A stretch of DNA of 9,607 nucleotides from JACDCA01 sp040881785 (lineage in GTDB: Bacteria; Acidobacteriota; Vicinamibacteria; Vicinamibacterales; 2-12-FULL-66-21). The position numbers were made by a program, and so were the translations under genes. Below are positions 5,576 to 9,607 of the stretch, piece after piece (within the stretch, counting starts at the first letter, position 1; each line of letters starts with the position of its first letter). The notes under the pieces were generated by a model that was given only the letters and a program-made list of their open reading frames with translations, was not told the origin of the DNA and ran no database searches. The DNA is taken from assembly GCA_040881785.1 (NCBI GenBank), contig JBBECO010000282.1, positions 1 through 9,607 of the forward strand, in the 5' to 3' direction.

Positions 5576-5582
5576 GGTCCGA
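5565..5582 (+). repeat. Direct repeat of GGGTCCGA across the kinase stop codon
   Basis: GGGTCCGA occurs at 5565-5572 and 5575-5582, with the TAG stop (5573-5575) between them. The same octamer recurs at 5659-5666, inverted at 5677-5684, and at 8741-8748, all at gene boundaries. I did not find it inside genes by eye. Confidence 0.5.
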
Positions 5583-5589
5583 CGACCCA

Positions 5590-5625
5590 GACGTGTAGCG
5601 CAGCCCTTTATGGGCTGCCTTTTTT
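5590..5625 (+). terminator. Rho-independent terminator made from palindromic repeat copy 5
   Basis: The palindromic element (5590-5619) is identical over 30 bases to copy 3. Its stem GCAGCCC (5600-5606) and GGGCTGC (5612-5618) has the loop TTTAT and is followed by six T residues (5620-5625), the form of an intrinsic terminator. It lies 14 nt after the kinase stop and would separate the two kinase genes into different transcripts. The T-tract is not part of the other copies, so this copy may have been recruited. Confidence 0.72.
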
Positions 5626-5658
5626 CCGGGCGTGGCCACACGTCACGCCTTCGCGGTC

Positions 5659-5684
5659 GGGTCCGATAAGAACCCCTCGGACCC
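5659..5684. promoter_or_regulatory. Perfect octamer inverted repeat upstream of the second kinase
   Basis: GGGTCCGA (5659-5666) and TCGGACCC (5677-5684) form an 8-bp perfect inverted repeat with a 10-nt spacer, one helical turn, ending 9 nt before the candidate -10 box. It covers the place where a -35 would be (about 5671-5676). It may be an operator or activator site, or a hairpin in read-through RNA. The octamer belongs to the boundary repeat noted at 5565 and 8741. Confidence 0.45.
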
Positions 5685-5693
5685 CTGGCAGAG

Positions 5694-5699
5694 TAGAAT
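5694..5699 (+). promoter_or_regulatory. Candidate -10 box (TAGAAT) of the second kinase gene
   Basis: TAGAAT matches TATAAT in 5 of 6 positions and ends 9 nt before the ATG at 5709. The transcript would start about 3 nt before the start codon, consistent with the absence of any Shine-Dalgarno there. No -35 consensus is visible; the octamer inverted repeat occupies that position. Confidence 0.45.
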
Positions 5700-5708
5700 C
5701 GTCGCGGC

Positions 5709-7808
5709 ATGATCGGGCAGACCGTTTCGCACTATCGCGTGATCGACTTGCTCGGCGGCGGCGGCATGGGCGTCGTGTACCTCGCAGAAGACCTGAAACT
5801 GGGACGCCAGGTCGCCTTGAAATTCCTGCCCGAGGCGTCCGTGGACGCCGAGGCGCTCGAGCGCTTCCGCCGCGAGGCGCGCACGGCCTCCGCGCTCAAC
5901 CACCCGCACATCTGCACGGTCTACGACATCGACGAGTTCGAGGGGCGTCCCTTCATCGCCATGGAGCGGCTCGAGGGGCAGACGCTGAAGCACCGGCTCG
6001 CCGGCGGCCCGATGCCGGTCGACGAGCTGCTCGCGGTCGCCGAGGGCATCGCCGACGCGCTGGACGCCGCCCACGAGCGCGGCATCCTCCACCGGGACAT
6101 CAAGCCGGCGAACATCTTCGTCGCCGCGCGCGGGCACGCCAAGGTCCTCGACTTCGGCCTGGCCAAGCTCCTCCCCGCGCACCAGCAGGCCTCACCGGAT
6201 ACCGCCACCGTGTCGCTGCGGCCCGACGCGCACGACCGGTTGACGATCCCGGGCACCTCGATGGGCACGGTCGCCTACATGTCGCCCGAGCAGGCCCGCG
6301 GCGAGCCGCTCGACACGCGCACCGACCTGTTCTCGTTCGGCGTCGTGCTCTACGAAATGGCGACCGGCGCGCCGCCGTTCACGGGTGCGACGCCGGCGAT
6401 CATCTTCGAAGCCATCCTCAACCGGTCGCCGGCGTCGCCCGGCACCGTCAATTCGCGGATCCCGGCGGAGCTCGATCGCATCATCGCGAAGTCGCTCGAA
6501 AAGGACCGCGAGCTCCGCTATCAGCACGCCTCCGACCTGCGCGCCGACCTGGCGCGTCTGAAGCGGCAGCTCGATTCCGGCCGCGCGACGACGGCGCCGG
6601 CCGCGACTGCGCCGGTGCCGGCCGCGCCGGATCACGGCACCGCGCGACGGCGTCGCCGCACGTTCACGTGGGCAGCCGTACTCGCCGCGCTGGCCCTCGC
6701 ATTCGCCGGTTACGCCACCTACTCTCGGAGCGATGCCCTGGCGACGCTCAGGCCGCAGCTGCTGGAGGCCGCGGCCGCCGGGGACCACGACGGGCTGTTC
6801 GCGCAGCTGGCTTCGGCGAACCTGGACATCGGTGACCCGCGTCTGTCGGATCTCGCTTCGACGACCGCCGGCACCGTGTCGGTGGTGAGCGAGCCGGCCG
6901 GCGCCACGGTCGCGTTCGTGAGGATCACATCGGGGGGGACGACGCCGGTGCCCGGCGGCGGCGCGGTCACGTCCACACGCCGTCTCGTCGCCGGCGAGTA
7001 CCTGGCCGAGGTCACGGCCGACCGGCGTCAGCCGGTCACGCGGTACGTGCTCGTCGAGCCAGGCAAGGACGTCGCGCTCACGCCGGTGCTTGCGCCCGCG
7101 CACCCCGCGACCGCCGGCATGGTCCTCGTTCCGGCCGGCGACGTCGTCCTCGGGTCCAGTCTGGAGCGCGTGGGGCCGTTTCTCATCGACCGCCACGAGG
7201 TCACCAACGCGCGCTTCCTGGAATTCGTCAGCGCCGGCAGCTATGCGAACGCGTCGCTCTGGCACGAGTCCATGCAGATCGGCGGCGTGACGTTACCGCG
7301 CGCGACGGCGCTCGAGAAGCTCGTGGACCGCACGGGCGTCCATGCGCCCCGGGGCTGGTCGGGAGGCACGTATCCTCCCAGCCGCGGGGACCATCCGGTG
7401 ACGGGGATCAGCTGGTACGAAGCGGACGCGTTCGCGCGCTGGGCCGGCCAGGCGCTGCCGTCGCTCGCGCAGTGGCGGCGAGCGGCGCTGGGGGATTCCC
7501 GCGAGACGTATCCATGGGGCGGCGACGTGCGCGGCACGTACGACCGCGCCAACTTCAGCCTGGAAGGCACGCGCCCAGTGGGATCGTATCCCTCCGGCCT
7601 GAGTCCGTTCGGCTGCTACGATATGGCCGGCAACGCGCGCGAATGGATCTCGGGCCGCCAGGATAGCGGGCGCCGCGCAGTGGTCGGCGGCTCGTGGATG
7701 GACCCCTCATACATGTTCGAGCTGTCGCACGTCGAGTGGTTCGACCCGGGCTACTCGAACGAAGCCTTCGGCTTCCGCCTGGTGACCGATCCCGGAGACA
7801 CGCAATGA
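5709..7808 (+). CDS. Transmembrane Ser/Thr kinase with PEGA-like and FGE-sulfatase-like (SUMF1) domain
   Basis: This is a 699-residue kinase. The kinase domain spans about 10-288, with glycine loop GGGGMGVV (16-23), K38 (VALKFL), E56, HRDIKPAN (128-135), DFG (148-150) and SPE (192-194), all catalytic residues intact. An Ala/Pro linker and RRRRR (about 313-317) precede one membrane span (about 319-336). Outside lies a PEGA-like strand segment (about 388-460, VVSEPAGATV and a GEYLAEV strand). A formylglycine-generating-enzyme-like domain follows (about 468-695), with MVLVPAGDV, IDRHEVTNARFLEFV, HPVTGISWYEADAFARWAG, YPWGGD, YDMAGNAREW, VGGSW and GFRLV. The two C-terminal cysteines that carry out FGE chemistry are absent, and the only Cys in the domain is C636, so it is probably a binding module. 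There is no Shine-Dalgarno. It overlaps the hydrolase by ATGA. Confidence 0.93.
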   Translation: MIGQTVSHYRVIDLLGGGGMGVVYLAEDLKLGRQVALKFLPEASVDAEALERFRREARTASALNHPHICTVYDIDEFEGRPFIAMERLEGQTLKHRLAGGPMPVDELLAVAEGIADALDAAHERGILHRDIKPANIFVAARGHAKVLDFGLAKLLPAHQQASPDTATVSLRPDAHDRLTIPGTSMGTVAYMSPEQARGEPLDTRTDLFSFGVVLYEMATGAPPFTGATPAIIFEAILNRSPASPGTVNSRIPAELDRIIAKSLEKDRELRYQHASDLRADLARLKRQLDSGRATTAPAATAPVPAAPDHGTARRRRRTFTWAAVLAALALAFAGYATYSRSDALATLRPQLLEAAAAGDHDGLFAQLASANLDIGDPRLSDLASTTAGTVSVVSEPAGATVAFVRITSGGTTPVPGGGAVTSTRRLVAGEYLAEVTADRRQPVTRYVLVEPGKDVALTPVLAPAHPATAGMVLVPAGDVVLGSSLERVGPFLIDRHEVTNARFLEFVSAGSYANASLWHESMQIGGVTLPRATALEKLVDRTGVHAPRGWSGGTYPPSRGDHPVTGISWYEADAFARWAGQALPSLAQWRRAALGDSRETYPWGGDVRGTYDRANFSLEGTRPVGSYPSGLSPFGCYDMAGNAREWISGRQDSGRRAVVGGSWMDPSYMFELSHVEWFDPGYSNEAFGFRLVTDPGDTQ

Positions 7809-8734
7809 GACGCTGGATATTTCTGCTGTGCCTCGCGCTGCCGGCCGTGGCCGGTCCGCTGGTCGCCCAAATCAAGCCCGCGCCGCCAGACGCGTGGCTC
7901 AAGCGTCCAGTGGACGACCGCACCTTCAAGGGGTATCTGGACTTTTTCAAGTACGACCCGCGGCTGCCGTTCGAACTCAAGGTAACGCGAACCGAGGAGG
8001 AAGAGGGGCTGAAGCGTGAGTACCTCTCCTTCCAGAGCACGGCCGGGGTGCGGGTGACGGCCGTCCTCTCGCAGCAGGGGGGCGCGAGCAGCGGGCTGCG
8101 CCCCGCGATCATCTTCCTGCACGGCGGGGGGGCGAGTGGCAAGGAGGGCACGCTCCCCATGGCCGGCCTCCTGGCGCGCGCGGGCTGGTCGGTGCTCTCG
8201 ATCGACATGCAGTACTTCGGCGAGCGCGCGGACGGCTTCCTCACGACGTTCTCTGAGGTAGAGAAGCACGAGAAGCTGTACAACCGGCCCTCGGTCTACC
8301 TGTCGTGGATCACGCAGGTCGCCAAGGACGTCAGCCGGTCGTTCGACGTGCTCGTCGCCGAGCGCGGGATCGATCCGAAGCGCGTGGCGCTGTGGGGGGG
8401 CAGCCGGGGCGCGATCGCGGCCTCGATCGCCGGGGCCATCGAGGGGCGGTTCGCGGCCGTCGTGCTGATGTTCGGCGCGCATTACGACGCACTCGAGAAC
8501 AATCACCTGCCGGCCGCCTGCCCGGCCAACTACATCGGGCGCATCGCACCGCGGCCGCTCCTGATGGTCAACGCCACGCAGGATTCCGACATGATCCGGG
8601 AGGCGGCCGTCGAGCCGCTGTTCAAGCTCGCGAAACAGCCGAAGCAGATCATCTGGACCGACGGCGGCCACATGTTCATGACCGAGGAGAACCGCGCCAG
8701 CGTCATCCAGTGGCTCCGCGAGAAAACGCGGTAA
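7805..8734 (+). CDS. Exported alpha/beta hydrolase (dienelactone hydrolase / acetyl xylan esterase type)
   Basis: This 309-residue serine hydrolase has an N-terminal signal sequence (MRRWIFLLCLALPAVAGPLVAQ) with likely cleavage after about residue 22, so it acts in the periplasm or outside. The oxyanion motif is HGGG (106-109). The nucleophile elbow is GGSRG with S200. The acid is probably D260 or D262 in ATQDSDM, and the base H289 in DGGHMF. The predicted activity is carboxylester or related hydrolysis; the substrate cannot be read from sequence. ATG 7805 is fixed by the signal peptide, GGAG (7794-7797) 7 nt upstream and the 4-nt ATGA overlap with the kinase stop. The overlap indicates co-translation with the receptor kinase, suggesting a shared envelope role. 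No promoter of its own is seen. The C-terminus is complete. Confidence 0.87.
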   Translation: MRRWIFLLCLALPAVAGPLVAQIKPAPPDAWLKRPVDDRTFKGYLDFFKYDPRLPFELKVTRTEEEEGLKREYLSFQSTAGVRVTAVLSQQGGASSGLRPAIIFLHGGGASGKEGTLPMAGLLARAGWSVLSIDMQYFGERADGFLTTFSEVEKHEKLYNRPSVYLSWITQVAKDVSRSFDVLVAERGIDPKRVALWGGSRGAIAASIAGAIEGRFAAVVLMFGAHYDALENNHLPAACPANYIGRIAPRPLLMVNATQDSDMIREAAVEPLFKLAKQPKQIIWTDGGHMFMTEENRASVIQWLREKTR

Positions 8735-8735
8735 C

Positions 8736-8751
8736 TCCGAGGGTCCGAGGG
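8736..8751 (+). repeat. Tandem TCCGAGGG, two units, between convergent genes
   Basis: TCCGAGGG is repeated at 8736-8743 and 8744-8751 in the 19-nt gap between the hydrolase stop (8734) and the lipoprotein stop on the other strand (8754). The junction creates GGGTCCGA (8741-8748), the octamer seen around 5565-5684. No terminator hairpin with a T-tract is visible in this gap. Confidence 0.5.
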
Positions 8752-8753
8752 TC

Positions 8754-9572
8754 CTACCGTCCGCTGAACCTGCGAATCACGTCGTCGAGCGTCATCGGCC
8801 CTGAGTGCGGCGCGGTGAGCCCGAACGCCGGTCCGCCCGACGTACGCGTCATGTTGGTGAGCTGGCTTCGCAGCAGGCCCGACCCGGTCGTCCCCGCCAC
8901 CGTCCAGATCTGATCGAACGTACCGGCCATCGTGCCGGCGCTCGGCGACTCCAGTCGCGTGTTCTCGATGCGGACGGTCACTTCGCCGCTGACCCACAGC
9001 CCGGTCGCCGGCAGGCTGCCGTCCTCGGCGACGGTTGACGCGTTCAACGCGCCGGGCGCGGCGGTGCCGAAGACGAACGATCCCGTGACCCGGTCGTCGG
9101 TCTGGGTGAGGGTCAACTGCAGCTGCAGGCCCTGCCCCGGTGTAAAGGCCTGGCAGAACCCGCTCCCGGTGAAATCGCCGGTCTCCACGCACTGGACGAC
9201 GTCGTAGTTTCCCTGCCACGAGCCCGCGTAGGAGGGCAGCCCGCGCAGCAGGCGCGTCGTTCTGCCGCCGTCGTTCTCGGCCCAGATCGTGACCCGCCCG
9301 TTGCCGACGCCGGTCACGCGGCCGGTGGTCGCCTCGACGGTCGCCACCGCAGGATTGTCTCCGCCCCACCGGATGGTGCCGCCGCCGGTCGCGGCGAACG
9401 TCACCGACTGCCCGATGAAGATCACCGTATTCGACGTGGAGATCGTCGGCGCCGTGGAGCCCGGGGCCGTGACACCGCCGCCCCCGCCTCCACCGCCGCT
9501 GCACGCCGCCGCCAGCGCCAGGCCGCACGCGGCTATCACCCGGACAGATGACAGACATGGAATGGGACGCAT
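8754..9572 (-). CDS. Lipoprotein with Big2-like (bacterial Ig-like) domain, function unknown
   Basis: This 272-residue secreted protein appears complete. A basic start and hydrophobic core (residues 1-23) lead to LAAAC, with C24 the likely lipidated cysteine. C16 (IAAC) is a less likely alternative because the hydrophobic stretch before it is short. Eight glycines (26-33) form a flexible tether. Residues about 43-105 resemble a Big2 domain (GQSVTFAAT, then NPAVATVEATTGRVTGVGNGRVTIWAE). The rest, about 113-250, is strand-rich with alternating polar and hydrophobic residues, like a small beta-barrel, and has C128 and C140 that could form a disulfide. The ATG at 9572 has a strong AGGAGG (9583-9578) 5 nt upstream. 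It is convergent with the hydrolase. Its promoter lies outside the window. A surface binding or structural role is an inference. Confidence 0.85.
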   Translation of the reverse strand: MRPIPCLSSVRVIAACGLALAAACSGGGGGGGGVTAPGSTAPTISTSNTVIFIGQSVTFAATGGGTIRWGGDNPAVATVEATTGRVTGVGNGRVTIWAENDGGRTTRLLRGLPSYAGSWQGNYDVVQCVETGDFTGSGFCQAFTPGQGLQLQLTLTQTDDRVTGSFVFGTAAPGALNASTVAEDGSLPATGLWVSGEVTVRIENTRLESPSAGTMAGTFDQIWTVAGTTGSGLLRSQLTNMTRTSGGPAFGLTAPHSGPMTLDDVIRRFSGR

Positions 9573-9607
9573 GGTCGCCTCCTCTGGAGGATCAGCGGGG
9601 ATGCAGC

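Noticed and set aside
5629..5649. Short inverted repeat GGCGTG/CACGCC after the terminator
   Set aside because: A 6-bp arm with a 9-nt loop is expected by chance in DNA this rich in G and C, and nothing else supports a role.
4262..5710. Minus-strand open frames of 261 and 213 codons opposite the propeller part of kinase 1
   Set aside because: Composition is that of antisense GC-rich DNA, with no recognisable motif; the plus-strand propeller motifs are clear.
6192..7265. A 357-codon minus-strand open frame opposite kinase 2
   Set aside because: Arg/Gly-rich shadow of the coding strand; no start signal or family resemblance.
7694..7804. In-frame extension of the hydrolase upstream to 7694
   Set aside because: It would overlap the FGE-like domain by 115 nt and bury the clear signal peptide that begins at ATG 7805.

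Overview
The window is GC-rich, densely coded bacterial chromosome. Large Hanks-type Ser/Thr kinases fused to extracytoplasmic sensor modules, VapBC pairs, a glycine-rich lipoprotein and several families of short intergenic palindromes together suggest Acidobacteriota, perhaps Vicinamibacteria. This is an inference from gene style. No rRNA or other marker gene is present, and I see no tRNA, CRISPR array, transposase, integrase or phage gene.

Layout. 1-152: no gene, one short repeat and a palindromic repeat. 153-765 (minus) and 889-1558 (plus): two VapBC toxin-antitoxin modules placed head to head around a 123-bp control region. 1624-1830 (minus): a 68-residue single-pass membrane protein of unknown function. 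2020-2439 (plus): a SnoaL-like protein with its own likely promoter. 2438-2809: a gene-poor patch holding a perfect 28-bp inverted repeat pair, a TATAAT box, the first 22 codons of a lost kinase gene, a low-complexity GC-rich repeat and two tandem GTGGGGCCCC units. 2810-5575: a kinase with one membrane span and a TolB/WD40-like propeller. 5576-5708: a terminator built from the same palindrome, then an inverted octamer pair and a -10 box. 5709-7808: a second kinase with a PEGA-like segment and a formylglycine-generating-enzyme-like domain that lacks the catalytic cysteines. 7805-8734: an exported alpha/beta hydrolase that overlaps the second kinase by 4 nt. 8754-9572 (minus): a lipoprotein with a Big2-like domain, convergent with the hydrolase.

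How the genes may work together. The two kinases look like transmembrane receptors with cytoplasmic kinase and outer sensor domains. The second is translationally linked to a secreted hydrolase, which suggests one regulatory or effector unit at the cell envelope. The VapBC pairs are probably independent, self-repressing modules.

The most unusual feature is the non-coding layer. One 30-bp palindromic element (core stem GCAGCCC/GGGCTGC) occurs five times, each copy at or near the 3' end of a gene. One copy carries a T-tract and looks like a working terminator, two form a REPIN- or MITE-like pair, and one supplies the last two codons and stop of the small membrane protein. A separate octamer, GGGTCCGA, recurs only at gene boundaries. 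No clearly new defence or metabolic system is visible.
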